Made by a program: the position numbers and the translations under genes. Shown here piece by piece: positions 15,432-25,114 of a stretch of DNA of 64,000 nucleotides. Position 1 is the first letter of the stretch; each line of letters opens with the position of its first letter. The stretch covers positions 372,001 through 436,000 of the forward strand of contig NZ_JAJEPS010000001.1 of NCBI RefSeq assembly GCF_020686965.1, given 5' to 3'. The DNA is from Hominiventricola filiformis (lineage in GTDB: Bacteria; Bacillota; Clostridia; Lachnospirales; Lachnospiraceae). Under the pieces are notes generated by a model, which made no database searches, had not been told where the DNA came from, and was given only the letters and a program-made list of their open reading frames with translations.

Positions 15432-18014
15432 TTATTTTGTATGGATGGTCAGTCCGTTACCGTCTGTATCCACTACCATGACACTTCCAGCATGGACTTC
15501 TCCACCGAGAATGAATCTGGCTGCCATGGTTTCCACATTCTTCTGAAGGAATCTCTTCAGAGGACGTGCGCCATAGACCGGATCATAACCATGCTCCACA
15601 ATGTAAGCTTTCGCTGCATCGGTCAGCTCAATGGTCAGTTCCTTATCCTCCAGACGTTTGTTCACATCTGCCATCATCAGATCAATGATATTGCCAATGT
15701 TATTCTTCGTCAGCGGTTTGAACAGGATAATCTCATCGAGACGGTTCAGAAACTCCGGTCTGAAATGTCCGCGCAGATCGTTCATTACCTGTGCTTCACA
15801 CTCCGGACGGATGTCACCATTTTCATCAATGCCTTCCAGCAAATAGCTGGAACCAATGTTGGAAGTCATAATGAGAATCGTATTCTTAAAATCCACTGTT
15901 CTTCCCTGAGAATCTGTGATACGTCCATCATCCAGTACCTGCAGCAGTACATTGAATACATCCGGATGGGCTTTCTCAATCTCATCGAACAATACAACAG
16001 AGTAGGGATGTCTTCTGACTGCTTCTGTCAGCTGACCGCCTTCCTCATATCCTACATATCCGGGCGGCGCTCCGATCAGACGGGATACGGAGTATTTCTC
16101 CATATACTCACTCATATCGATACGCACCATATTCTGTTCATCATCGAACAGGCTGGCTGCCAGTGCCTTAGCAAGCTCTGTCTTACCAACACCGGTAGGT
16201 CCAAGGAACAAGAAGGAACCAATAGGTTTGGTCGGATCCTTGATGCCCGCTTTGGAACGGATAATGGCATCCGTTACCTTCTGTACACCTTCATCCTGAC
16301 CGATAACCCGTTTGTGGAGTTCTTCGTCCAGATGGAGGGTTTTATTTCTCTCACTTTCCGTCAGTTTTGCTACCGGAATACCGGTCCAGCGGGAAATGAT
16401 TCTTGCAATTTCTTCATCTGTTACGCTTTCATGTACCAGAGACAGGTCTTTGTTCTTAACCTTCTCTTCCTCGTCCTCCAACTGCTTCTGCAGCTGTGGC
16501 AGGCGGCCATACTGAAGCTGTGCTGCTTTCTCCAGGTCGTACCCCTGCTGGGCAGCCTGAATCTGCTTGTTCACATCCTCGATCTCTTCACGAAGTTTAG
16601 AGAGATTCTCGACGGATTTCTTCTCGTCATCCCACTGGGCTTTCTTATTATTAAACTCATCCCGCAGATCAGCCAGTTCCTTCTGAAGATTCTCCAGACG
16701 CTCCTGGCTAAGACGATCTGTCTCTTTCTTAAGAGCTGCTTCCTCGATCTCCAGCTGCAGCACTTTTCGGCGCAGCTCATCGAGTTCGGTCGGCATGGAA
16801 TCCAGTTCCGTCTTAATAAGGGCACAGGCCTCATCTACCAGGTCAATGGCTTTATCCGGCAGAAAACGCTCGGAAATATAACGGTGGGACAAGGTTGCTG
16901 CTGCCACCAGAGCAGAGTCTGTGATCTTAACCCCATGGAATACTTCGTAACGCTCTTTCAGACCTCTCAGGATGGAAATCGTATCTTCTACGGTCGGTTC
17001 GTCTACCAGTACCTGCTGGAAACGACGCTCCAGAGCCGCATCTTTCTCAATGTACTGACGGTATTCATCCAGCGTGGTCGCACCGATACAATGAAGCTCG
17101 CCTCTTGCCAGAAGCGGTTTCAACAGGTTACCGGCATCCATGGCGCCGTCGGTCTTGCCGGCACCTACAATCAGATGCAGTTCATCAATGAACAGGATAA
17201 TCTGTCCTTCGCTCTTTCTGACTTCTTCCAGAACGGCTTTCAGACGTTCCTCAAATTCACCTCTGTATTTGGCACCTGCTACCAGGGAACCCATATCAAG
17301 TGAAAAAATCTTCTTATTCTTCAGTCCTTCCGGAACATCACCGCGGACAATCCGCTGTGCCAGGCCTTCAACAACTGCTGTCTTACCAACACCAGGCTCA
17401 CCGATGAGCACCGGATTATTCTTGGTCTTACGGGACAGGATACGGATCACATTGCGGATCTCGGAATCACGTCCGATGACCGGATCAAGCTTCTGCTCAC
17501 GAGCACGCTCTACCAGCTCTGTACCATACTTAGTCAGAGTATCATACGTAGCTTCCGGATTATCACTGGTGACTCTCTGATTGCCCCTGACGGTAGAAAG
17601 GACCTGCAGGAACTTATCCCTAGTAATTCCATTCTCACGGAACAGCTCCTTCATGGAAGGACTTGGGTTGTCAAGCAAAGACAGGAACAGATGCTCTACG
17701 GATACGTACTCATCACCCATCCGTTTTGCTTCATCCTCTGCGCTGATCAGTGCTTTATTCAGGTACTGGCCGATATAAGGCTGACCGCCTGATACTTTCA
17801 CACGCTTGTTCAGCGCCTGCTCTACCTGCTCTTTAAATAAAGTATCATCTATGTTCATCTTTGAAATCAGTCTGGCAATCAGACTTTCTTCCTGTGTCAG
17901 AAGACTGTACAGAAGATGCTCCTGCTCAATCTCCTGATTACCATACTCCATGGCAATCTTCTCAAGCTCGTTCACTGCCTGAACTGATTTCTGAGTAAAT
18001 TTCTGTATATTCAT
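15432..18014 (-). CDS. clpB: ClpB disaggregase (Hsp100)
   Basis: ClpB pulls polypeptides out of aggregates together with DnaK. The 860-aa protein has the N-domain (MNIQKFTQKSVQAVNELEKIA), NBD1 with GEPGVGKTA, a long coiled M-domain (about residues 400-525) and NBD2 with GPTGVGKTE. There is no ClpP-binding IGF loop, which fits ClpB rather than ClpC. The ATG at 18014 follows GAGGAGGCG. A CIRCE operator overlaps the promoter, so it belongs to the HrcA heat-shock regulon. Confidence 0.97.
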   Translation of the reverse strand: MNIQKFTQKSVQAVNELEKIAMEYGNQEIEQEHLLYSLLTQEESLIARLISKMNIDDTLFKEQVEQALNKRVKVSGGQPYIGQYLNKALISAEDEAKRMGDEYVSVEHLFLSLLDNPSPSMKELFRENGITRDKFLQVLSTVRGNQRVTSDNPEATYDTLTKYGTELVERAREQKLDPVIGRDSEIRNVIRILSRKTKNNPVLIGEPGVGKTAVVEGLAQRIVRGDVPEGLKNKKIFSLDMGSLVAGAKYRGEFEERLKAVLEEVRKSEGQIILFIDELHLIVGAGKTDGAMDAGNLLKPLLARGELHCIGATTLDEYRQYIEKDAALERRFQQVLVDEPTVEDTISILRGLKERYEVFHGVKITDSALVAAATLSHRYISERFLPDKAIDLVDEACALIKTELDSMPTELDELRRKVLQLEIEEAALKKETDRLSQERLENLQKELADLRDEFNNKKAQWDDEKKSVENLSKLREEIEDVNKQIQAAQQGYDLEKAAQLQYGRLPQLQKQLEDEEEKVKNKDLSLVHESVTDEEIARIISRWTGIPVAKLTESERNKTLHLDEELHKRVIGQDEGVQKVTDAIIRSKAGIKDPTKPIGSFLFLGPTGVGKTELAKALAASLFDDEQNMVRIDMSEYMEKYSVSRLIGAPPGYVGYEEGGQLTEAVRRHPYSVVLFDEIEKAHPDVFNVLLQVLDDGRITDSQGRTVDFKNTILIMTSNIGSSYLLEGIDENGDIRPECEAQVMNDLRGHFRPEFLNRLDEIILFKPLTKNNIGNIIDLMMADVNKRLEDKELTIELTDAAKAYIVEHGYDPVYGARPLKRFLQKNVETMAARFILGGEVHAGSVMVVDTDGNGLTIHTK

Positions 18015-18094
18015 ATGCTCGCCTCCTCGCTTCGCATAACCGATGCCGGATATAAAATCCTGCATACTGATGTCTATTTCTTTGTTCTACGTGT

Positions 18095-18137
18095 ACTATA
18101 GCATCAGTTGTTAGCACTGTCAAGAGGCGAGTGCTAA
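18095..18137 (-). promoter_or_regulatory. clpB promoter with CIRCE operator
   Basis: Inverted repeats TTAGCACTG (18111-18119) and GAGTGCTAA (18129-18137), separated by 9 bp, match the CIRCE consensus with one mismatch. On the minus strand TTGACA (18118-18123) and TATAGT (18095-18100) are 17 bp apart. The -35 box lies inside CIRCE, so HrcA binding would block polymerase directly. Confidence 0.92.
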
Positions 18138-18189
18138 TTTTTTGTGAAAATTTTGTGAAGCCTTGATTTTACGGGCTTCACAGGGATTT

Positions 18190-18385
18190 TTCACTTGCTT
18201 TCGCACTCGATTTTCTTGATTTGACCACATTAATCAGATAAGCTTTGTATGTAAGCCTATCAACGATTGCATAACAAATCAGCAGCTTCCCGATCAAAAG
18301 ATATGTAACCAAGTTCATCGGCTATGATCAGATCGTATTTCTCAAAGCGTTTCTGAATCGTGGAAACAATATCCTTCATCACCTT
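18190..18385 (-). pseudogene. istB fragment (IS21-type ATPase remnant)
   Basis: The minus strand reads VSTIQKRFEKYDLIIADELG and then YISFDREAADLL, a Walker-B region of IstB helper ATPases. It is followed out of frame by DRLTYKAYLIN, an IstB C-terminal motif. The Walker A part is missing, the two pieces are separated by a deletion or frame change, and no istA is present. It is a dead remnant of an IS21-family element. Confidence 0.7.
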
Positions 18386-18578
18386 CATAATATACAAGCT
18401 GTCCACCTACATGGATCTCCCGATTCTTCATATCCACACCTGACCAGGTTAAGCCGATTGTTTCACTCACTCTCAGGCAAGCCCCAAACATAACCTGCAT
18501 CATTGGACGATGAGGCTTATACACATTACTCTGTTGTTGCCACTTCATTATAAATGGTGCAGATAAGTTTAACAACAT
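18342..18578 (-). pseudogene. Tyrosine recombinase (integrase) fragment
   Basis: The 78-codon frame contains MQVMFGACLRVSETIGLTW then VDMKNREIHVGGQLVYY, the segment around the first catalytic Arg of phage/Tn916-type integrases. The His-x-x-Arg and Tyr motifs are absent. Its 3' end runs straight into the istB fragment, so this is a recombination scar rather than a gene. Confidence 0.7.
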
Positions 18579-18944
18579 TTATTTTGAGAACACTGCATCA
18601 TTTCTGGAAAGTAGATACACACAGTATTGATTCATGCTGATTCCCTCTCTCTGAGAATGCTCTGCCAGTGATCTGTGTAGGCTTCGTGGAATTCTTAATT
18701 TAAACTGTCCAGAATAGTCTTCCAGACTGTCTGGTTCATGAATCTCTACACCGTCTTCTAATGCAGCTTCAATCCATGCTTTTTTTGCATCCAGTGCATT
18801 TGATACCGCACTCTCCACTGTCTCACCGCAAGTAATGCAACCAGGCAAATCCGGATAAGAAACTACAAATCCGCCTTCATCTTTATCTTCCACGATTTCC
18901 ATACGATAGGACATTGCCATATAATCATTCAGCGTCTTCATCAT
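18579..18944 (-). CDS. hicB: HicB-type antitoxin
   Basis: HicB neutralises HicA and represses the operon. The protein (121 aa from the ATG at 18944; 18941 is also possible) has the HicB partial RNase H fold (EDKDEGGFVVSYPDLPGCIT then GETVESAVSNA) and a C-terminal ribbon-helix-helix-like segment (FKLRIPRSLHRSLAEHSQRE) for DNA binding. GAGG lies 6 nt before the ATG. It overlaps the end of hicA by about 20 bp, which suggests translational coupling. Confidence 0.9.
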   Translation of the reverse strand: MMKTLNDYMAMSYRMEIVEDKDEGGFVVSYPDLPGCITCGETVESAVSNALDAKKAWIEAALEDGVEIHEPDSLEDYSGQFKLRIPRSLHRSLAEHSQREGISMNQYCVYLLSRNDAVFSK

Positions 18945-19182
18945 TCTTCGCCTCACTTTCTACAATCTGCCTTACCATTTCTACATATACTTTCTTGATT
19001 GGTTCGTGCTTTGGTATTGTAATTGGCATACACCCTTGCTTTCTGAAAGTGTAATGGCTGCTTCCACTTCTTGGTACATTCATTTCGTATCCGTAGCTTT
19101 CCAATACCTTCCGTAACTCATCAAACCGGAGGTCTTTCGATAAATTGCATATACGTGTTATCAGTTTATCCCATTTTGACAT
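18925..19182 (-). CDS. hicA: HicA-type mRNA interferase toxin
   Basis: HicA toxins bind and cleave mRNA. The 85-aa product has the double-stranded RNA-binding-like fold with the conserved His in SGSSHYTFRK (about residue 43) and an ITIPKHEPIKKVYV strand-helix. AGGAGGT precedes the ATG. The toxin-first order is normal for hicAB. It lies next to integrase and istB fragments, consistent with arrival on a mobile element. Confidence 0.9.
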   Translation of the reverse strand: MSKWDKLITRICNLSKDLRFDELRKVLESYGYEMNVPRSGSSHYTFRKQGCMPITIPKHEPIKKVYVEMVRQIVESEAKNDEDAE

Positions 19183-19194
19183 TTGTTATACCTC

Positions 19195-19231
19195 CTACGT
19201 ATATTATATGTGGTGTCGTATATGGTGTCAA
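19195..19231 (-). promoter_or_regulatory. hicAB promoter and likely HicB operator
   Basis: On the minus strand, TTGACA (19226-19231) and TATAAT (19203-19208) are separated by exactly 17 bp, a full consensus promoter. The spacer carries a direct repeat related to GACACCATATA. Autorepression by HicB at this site is inferred. Confidence 0.8.
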
Positions 19232-19422
19232 TATTTTATTGTCTGTTCCAAAATATTTCATTTGCTTACATAAAATAATATAAAACAGACCTATCTGTCC
19301 TTGATATAGGTAATACTTTAGAATGAGTATATTCTAAAAAAGAAGACCAAATAAAGAATTTCTTCTTCATCTGATCTTCTTAAATTCTATATATTCACAT
19401 TTTTAATTTATATGCTATTCAA

Positions 19423-20256
19423 TCATAATTCTAAATAGTCCTTTGGCAATATTGCTTGGGACAACATATCTTTCACACATATACTCCTATAGTCACTCGG
19501 CGATATCTTATATCTTTCCTTAAATACTCGATTAAACGTTCTCTGACTTTCAAATCCACTATCCAGACAAATATTTGTAATAGAATCACTCGTATTTTCC
19601 AAACGATGGCATGCATAGTTCAGCCTTGCATCGTTAAGATATTGATTAAAGTTTCTATGGAATGTTTTGGAAAAGAGTCTGGATAAAACATATTTGCTCA
19701 CCCCAAGATCTTTTGCCATCTCCTCCAATGAAAACTTCTTCTTGAAATTCGCTGATATATAGGAAACTGTCTGGTAAATAAGATCGTTGCTCCCCACATT
19801 ACTCTTTTCTACCAAATTTAATTTTCCTATGCAGCGCGCCAACACAATTTGAAGATATGCCTGTGCAACCATAATATCCGACTGTTCTGTCTCTAAAATC
19901 GCATTTATAACCCTATATACCTCCGATTCGACCTTTTCTGCTTTGATGATTGGATATTCGGGAGCCATAGATTTCATGATATTTGCAGATTTGTCAAGCG
20001 TAAATGGCGATGCAATCAGATAAATTGCTTTATTTACACCGGGTGTCAGTACCTGATAGTGATGAATAACATCTGGAAATACAAAGCCTATATCTCCTTT
20101 TTCCATATGGTATAGTTCCTGTCCGACACCAAGCTCTAATGATCCACTTGTTACACAAACGATCTCCAGTGCATTATGAAGATGTGGTTCAATATGTTTT
20201 GACTTCTTATTTACTGCTATGATCTCCTCTTTTGTGTCAACATATTTTAACTGCAT
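19423..20256 (-). CDS. AraC-family transcriptional regulator
   Basis: The 277-aa protein has an N-terminal cupin-type sensor (HIEPHLHNALEIVCVTSGS, then MEKGDIGFVFPDVIHHYQV) and two C-terminal HTH motifs (FSLEEMAKDLGVSKYVLSRL and a second ending SQRTFNRVFKERY). The start at 20256 follows GGGGAG; the frame is open 18 codons further. It lies downstream of, and in the same direction as, the lactose genes but is separated from them by a short plus-strand transcript region, so its target is not certain. Confidence 0.9.
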   Translation of the reverse strand: MQLKYVDTKEEIIAVNKKSKHIEPHLHNALEIVCVTSGSLELGVGQELYHMEKGDIGFVFPDVIHHYQVLTPGVNKAIYLIASPFTLDKSANIMKSMAPEYPIIKAEKVESEVYRVINAILETEQSDIMVAQAYLQIVLARCIGKLNLVEKSNVGSNDLIYQTVSYISANFKKKFSLEEMAKDLGVSKYVLSRLFSKTFHRNFNQYLNDARLNYACHRLENTSDSITNICLDSGFESQRTFNRVFKERYKISPSDYRSICVKDMLSQAILPKDYLEL

Positions 20257-20365
20257 GAAATACTCCCCTTTGCAACATTTGTCTATATCTTCTTTCGATT
20301 TGGCAAGCAATCCTTTTACACCTATCTTATAATCAACTTATAAATAAGGAAAGGAGGAATTGCAA

Positions 20366-20443
20366 ATGAGTAACCTAAAAAATTATCTGAATGACCTTTT
20401 AGTATTCTACACTGAATATTTTGAACATCCATACCATGTATAA
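20366..20443 (+). CDS. Possible 25-aa peptide
   Basis: AAGGAAAGGAGG lies 9 nt before an ATG that opens a 25-codon frame (MSNLKNYLNDLLVFYTEYF and six more residues). A terminator follows at once. A TATAAT lies about 40 bp upstream. It could be a real small peptide, a leader, or the start of a gene lost by deletion. I do not recognise a family. Confidence 0.4.
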   Translation: MSNLKNYLNDLLVFYTEYFEHPYHV

Positions 20444-20452
20444 ATGCCGAAA

Positions 20453-20499
20453 AGAAAAAAGCATTGCCTCATCAAACACTGATCAGACAACGCTTTTTC
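20453..20499. terminator. Bidirectional terminator
   Basis: AAAAAGC and GCTTTTT arms plus inner TTG/CAA and ATCA/TGAT pairs lie between the 25-aa frame and the sugar symporter end. Confidence 0.65.
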
Positions 20500-20508
20500 C
20501 TGTCAATT

Positions 20509-21906
20509 CTAATTTATGTCTAATGCATCTGTTACTTCATCTGCAACAATTCCTTTTTCTGCTTTCAGTTTCTTATTTGTATCTTCTACATTCATTCTTG
20601 AAAGTACAAACATAATCAATACATCAAAGATTAACGGAAGCCAAAGATACATGAACTGCATCATATCAAGTGCAGACTGTGGCTGAGTTGCATTTGTTCC
20701 GACATATCCACTGAACTCAAGCATCCATCCAACAACAGCGGTTCCAATACCTCCACCGATTTTTACACCAAGAGAAGTACAAGAGTACATCGTTCCGTCA
20801 ATTCTCTTTCCCTGCGTAAGATAAGTGTATTCAGAGCAAGATGCGATAACTGCATTCATATCTCCCTGCCATGGTCCCTGACCTAAGGCTGCAAGAGCTG
20901 TAAATGCCATCATCAGCGGAACACTGCCCATATATCCGGCAACAACAACAAGTGCTCTACCGATGACTGCTAAGACGTAACCTCTTAAGTTCAGTTTATA
21001 CATACCTTTCCACTTACCAACTAATGTCGGTGTGAAAATCAGGGCAATGATCAGTGGAATATTTACTGCCCATGCAAATTGTCCAAACAAATTCTTATTT
21101 TTCAGTACCCATGTCATGTAATAAATGCCAGCTCCAATCATGGCACCATATAACTGCTGTAAAATATATGTTCCACAAATCATCATGTAATATTTGTTTT
21201 TGACAAGAAGCTTGAATGCCTGTACCATTCCATACTTTTCATTATCATTCTTTACTTCTCCTTCGTTAAGTTCTTCCTCCGGAAGTTCCTTAACAGAAAG
21301 TGCTGAAATCGTATTTACGACCAGACCAATGATTGCATAGATAATAGCAACCGTTCTCCATGCCGCAGCATCTCCACCACATTTATCTACAAATCCAACT
21401 GTAATCGCCTGAATCAGAAGACTTGTTGAAAATGCAAAAATAAAACGGTAAGATCCCATCTGTACACGCTCTTTGCTGTTCTTTGTAATCAGTGACGTAA
21501 GTGCTGAATAAGCAATATTGTTTGCTGTATAAAACACACCATTTAACAGTGTATAAGAAATAAAGAACCATGCATATTTAGCCGTTGTTCCCAAACTCAC
21601 CGGTACTGCAAAGCAGCCGACCAGCGTAATGGCACAACCAATATATCCGTATAGCATCCAGGGTTTCGCTTTTCCCATTTTACTGTGTGTTTTGTCAATC
21701 ATTGATCCAAAAAATATATCCGTAAAACCATCAAATAGTTTTGATACAGCAATCAGAGTACCAACAACACCTGCAGCAAGTCCTACCGAGTCCGTCAGAT
21801 AGACCATCATAAAAGATGTCAGGAACGCATAGACTACATTACCTGCAATATCACCTGATCCGTATCCAATTTTGTTATACCATTTCAAATACTTTTTTTC
21901 TTCCAT
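20509..21906 (-). CDS. GPH-family sugar:cation symporter (lactose/galactoside candidate)
   Basis: The 465-aa membrane protein resembles glycoside-pentoside-hexuronide (MelB/LacS-like) symporters with about 12 membrane segments. Family features include GSGDIAGNVVYAFL near the N-terminus and the loop FGSMIDKTHSKMGKAKPWML near residues 75-90. There is no C-terminal EIIA-like domain. It is 60 bp downstream of lacZ on the same strand, so it most likely imports lactose or another beta-galactoside for that enzyme. This is inferred from context. Confidence 0.9.
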   Translation of the reverse strand: MEEKKYLKWYNKIGYGSGDIAGNVVYAFLTSFMMVYLTDSVGLAAGVVGTLIAVSKLFDGFTDIFFGSMIDKTHSKMGKAKPWMLYGYIGCAITLVGCFAVPVSLGTTAKYAWFFISYTLLNGVFYTANNIAYSALTSLITKNSKERVQMGSYRFIFAFSTSLLIQAITVGFVDKCGGDAAAWRTVAIIYAIIGLVVNTISALSVKELPEEELNEGEVKNDNEKYGMVQAFKLLVKNKYYMMICGTYILQQLYGAMIGAGIYYMTWVLKNKNLFGQFAWAVNIPLIIALIFTPTLVGKWKGMYKLNLRGYVLAVIGRALVVVAGYMGSVPLMMAFTALAALGQGPWQGDMNAVIASCSEYTYLTQGKRIDGTMYSCTSLGVKIGGGIGTAVVGWMLEFSGYVGTNATQPQSALDMMQFMYLWLPLIFDVLIMFVLSRMNVEDTNKKLKAEKGIVADEVTDALDIN

Positions 21907-21966
21907 CGAATTTCTTTGCTCCTCATCTTCATCGCACTTAGAATCTCAATATGACTAACCGTATGA

Positions 21967-24900
21967 TTATCCCTTTACATACGGTATCAGGGTAAACTGG
22001 AACCGGAATAATACATCATCAAATCGGTACTGCTCCAATACAACTGGACCACAACTGTTAGAACCAATGCCATTTAATGCATAGTCAACACAAAATACTA
22101 TACTATCTGATTCTGTCAGTTCATAATTATGCGTTTTCTTCTCAAGTTCTTCCTGCGTATAATAAGAAGCATTGAATGAGAAGGCATTTTCCGCAGATAC
22201 CACAATTCCATATCGGCTGTTGTTAAGCTCTACATATTCACAATCATAATGGCTTCCATTTTCCTGTGGGCGAATATAATCTTCATGCAAATCATCTACA
22301 TTTGCCTGATACAAACCGTGGCTCGCAGCCTGATGTTTGTCACAATAGCTTTCCTGTGGTCCCATTCCAAAGTATCTTGTAGCTGAAAGCTTTTTATCCA
22401 GGAACATCCTCACACCAAATCTTGGCAGATCCGGGAATTCATCATCTTTTGTTACTGCAATATCTGCATCAATCTTTCCAGCAGCTTCTATTTTCCATGT
22501 GATCGTCACATCAAGAATCTTCTGTACTGTCTCTGCCACAACGGATGCATGGCTTGTAATTTTCACACCATGTTTTTCCTGCACGACCTCTGTCGTGTAG
22601 GCTCTTGTATAAGCTTTATCATAGTGGGCTTTCTTCCATTCAGACTTGATGTACATATCGTTATCTGTTGGAGCTCTCCAAATATTTAATTCCATCGGAT
22701 GGTTCAAGTATTCCCGCCCTGCGAATTTCATCTCTGTAAAGAGTGCAGTACGTTTGTCTATGGTATAAGTAAATTCACGCCCCTTGATATGAATCTGTGT
22801 ATCATTTTCATTTACCTGCAATTCAGAGTCCACTGCTGTTTTTTGTAGCCATTTCTCAGCAAGTTTACATTTTGCACCATCTTTGCTTACCTCAATTTCA
22901 TCAAATCCAAGAATATGGTCTTCATCCAACAGTGGCAATTCTTTTTTCAGATGGTAAATAAATTTTAAATAACATTTCCCATTCTCTGGAACATTGATCT
23001 TCAGGTTTGTTTTTTCTTCCCCGTGTGGTGCCACAGAAAATTCCGGAAGTTTACCTTTACCTATCACAAGACCGTCCTGTGTCAGTTCATAACTGATCTT
23101 CACATAATCTTTCAAGTCATCAAAATCCATGTAGTTATGAAGCACCAGTTCTCCGTTTTCTTTGTTATAGGAAATAACCCTTGCCGGGCGATAAACATTC
23201 TTGTATTCCAAAAGTCCTGTATGTACGGTTCTGTCCGGATATACTAATCCATCCATGCAGAAATTTCCATCATGAATTGCCTCGCCATGATCTCCCCCGT
23301 AAGCATAGATTGTCTTTCCATTCTCAGCAATGCCATGAGCAATCGCATGGTCACACCATTCCCAGACAAAGCCACCGCACATTTTATCGTTATCCTGAAT
23401 CATCTGGAAATAATCTTCAAAATCTCCAGGTCCATTTCCCATGCTATGGCAGTACTCTACCAAAAGAAATGGTTTGCTTCCGTCCTTGTCCAAATATTCC
23501 TGAATTTCGGAAAGTGCCGGATACATCCGGCTATACACATCCAGATTGCTGTAATCATATGTTTCATCATAATTACGATATCTTGCACTCTCATATTGTG
23601 TGATGCGGTATGGGTCAAATTTCTTTGTCCATTCCAGTGCTTTTTCAAAGTTGCAGCCATATGCACTCTCATTTCCCATTGACCACATAACAATACAGAA
23701 ACGGTTTTTGTCGCGTTCCACCATGAGTTTCACACGATCAACGATGGCCTCTTCCCATACTGGATCGTCGGCAATCTTTTCATTCCACCGCTTAAATCGA
23801 TTGTAATCGGTGTCTTCTTTTCTGTAGAGCATAAATGGACCATGAGCTTCAATATCTGCTTCATCTATCACCATAAATCCATACTTGTCACACATTTCAT
23901 AGAAAAATGGTGCGTTCGGATAGTGGCTGGAACGAATCGCATTAAAATTATGCTGCTTCATTAACGTAAGATCGGTTGTAATCTGTTCCATACTGATTGT
24001 AAATCCAGTAACTGGATCGGAATCATGTCGATTGACACCACGGAATTTAATCTTCTGTCCATTTAAATAAATAACCTGGTCTTTAATCTCTATCTTTCTT
24101 AATGCAATGTGGTCTACAATTACTTCATTCTCTGTTTCAAAAATCAGTTTATATAGATATGGATTTTCTGTATTCCAAAGTTCCGGACTTGCGATTTCTA
24201 ATACAACTGTTCCTTCTTCAGCAATACTTCCTAGTGCTACAACTGCTCCGGTTCTATCTTCAATCGAAATTTTTACATTTAACGGAGAGTAGAATTTCAT
24301 TTCAATTTCTACTTTCGCAAGCATATCCTCAATTCTTGTTTTAATATGATAATCACTGATTGCCTGTTTTGGGCGTTTCAAAATGTACACATCCCGGAAA
24401 ATACCACTCATACGGAATTTGTCCTGATCTTCCAAATAGGAACCATCACACCATTTCATGACCAACACTGCCACCGTATTCGTTCCATCCTGAAGTACAT
24501 CGGTAACATCAAACTCACTGGTCATATGTGGAACCTGGCTGTACCCTATATAAGAGCCATTGATCCATACGTAAAAGCAACTGTCTACTCCTTCAAAGTT
24601 CAAAAAAGCTTTTGATGCTTTCTCATCTCTACTGTACTCAAAAGTATGTACATAGGCTCCACACGGAATATCCTGTGGCACATATGGCGGATCAAACGGA
24701 AACGGATACCGGATGTTTGTATACTGGTGTGTATCATATCCTGCCATCTGCCATACACTTGGAACCTGAATCTCATCAAAATTTTCTGTATCATAATTCT
24801 TCTCAAAGAAAGAATCCTGAATGTCATAGATGCTGTTAAAATACTGGAATTTCCAAGTTCCATTCAATAACTGCATACGATCTGACTCTTCTCTGTGTTC

Positions 24901-25005
24901 CACCAAGTTATCCATTCTTCTGGATGCCGGAATATAATAGGCTCTGGCTGGCATTGTGTTTTCGTGCAGTACACTTAGATTTTCATAATAACGTGGTACA
25001 ATCAT
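21967..25005 (-). CDS. lacZ: Beta-galactosidase, GH2 (LacZ type)
   Basis: The 1012-aa enzyme has the five-domain LacZ layout: a sugar-binding domain, an immunoglobulin-like domain, a TIM barrel with RGVNRHDSDP, acid/base Glu in MWSMGNES (near 450), nucleophile Glu in LLVEYCHSMGN (near 517), and a C-terminal Bgal_small_N domain. No signal peptide is present, so it acts in the cytoplasm. It is transcribed away from an AraC regulator and followed by a GPH symporter. GAAGGAG precedes the ATG. Confidence 0.97.
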   Translation of the reverse strand: MIVPRYYENLSVLHENTMPARAYYIPASRRMDNLVEHREESDRMQLLNGTWKFQYFNSIYDIQDSFFEKNYDTENFDEIQVPSVWQMAGYDTHQYTNIRYPFPFDPPYVPQDIPCGAYVHTFEYSRDEKASKAFLNFEGVDSCFYVWINGSYIGYSQVPHMTSEFDVTDVLQDGTNTVAVLVMKWCDGSYLEDQDKFRMSGIFRDVYILKRPKQAISDYHIKTRIEDMLAKVEIEMKFYSPLNVKISIEDRTGAVVALGSIAEEGTVVLEIASPELWNTENPYLYKLIFETENEVIVDHIALRKIEIKDQVIYLNGQKIKFRGVNRHDSDPVTGFTISMEQITTDLTLMKQHNFNAIRSSHYPNAPFFYEMCDKYGFMVIDEADIEAHGPFMLYRKEDTDYNRFKRWNEKIADDPVWEEAIVDRVKLMVERDKNRFCIVMWSMGNESAYGCNFEKALEWTKKFDPYRITQYESARYRNYDETYDYSNLDVYSRMYPALSEIQEYLDKDGSKPFLLVEYCHSMGNGPGDFEDYFQMIQDNDKMCGGFVWEWCDHAIAHGIAENGKTIYAYGGDHGEAIHDGNFCMDGLVYPDRTVHTGLLEYKNVYRPARVISYNKENGELVLHNYMDFDDLKDYVKISYELTQDGLVIGKGKLPEFSVAPHGEEKTNLKINVPENGKCYLKFIYHLKKELPLLDEDHILGFDEIEVSKDGAKCKLAEKWLQKTAVDSELQVNENDTQIHIKGREFTYTIDKRTALFTEMKFAGREYLNHPMELNIWRAPTDNDMYIKSEWKKAHYDKAYTRAYTTEVVQEKHGVKITSHASVVAETVQKILDVTITWKIEAAGKIDADIAVTKDDEFPDLPRFGVRMFLDKKLSATRYFGMGPQESYCDKHQAASHGLYQANVDDLHEDYIRPQENGSHYDCEYVELNNSRYGIVVSAENAFSFNASYYTQEELEKKTHNYELTESDSIVFCVDYALNGIGSNSCGPVVLEQYRFDDVLFRFQFTLIPYVKG

Positions 25006-25114
25006 AAATAACGCTCCTTCAATACATATACTTTTTTGTTCCCCTACAAAAAATCCTGTCTTTTACTTTTATATTTACGTTTCTTTATTATGTTATATAT
25101 AGCTTATGATAAGA

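Noticed and set aside
15441..17303. A 620-codon open frame on the plus strand
   Set aside because: It lies wholly antisense to clpB, a complete and conserved gene. It has no ribosome-binding site or recognisable domain.
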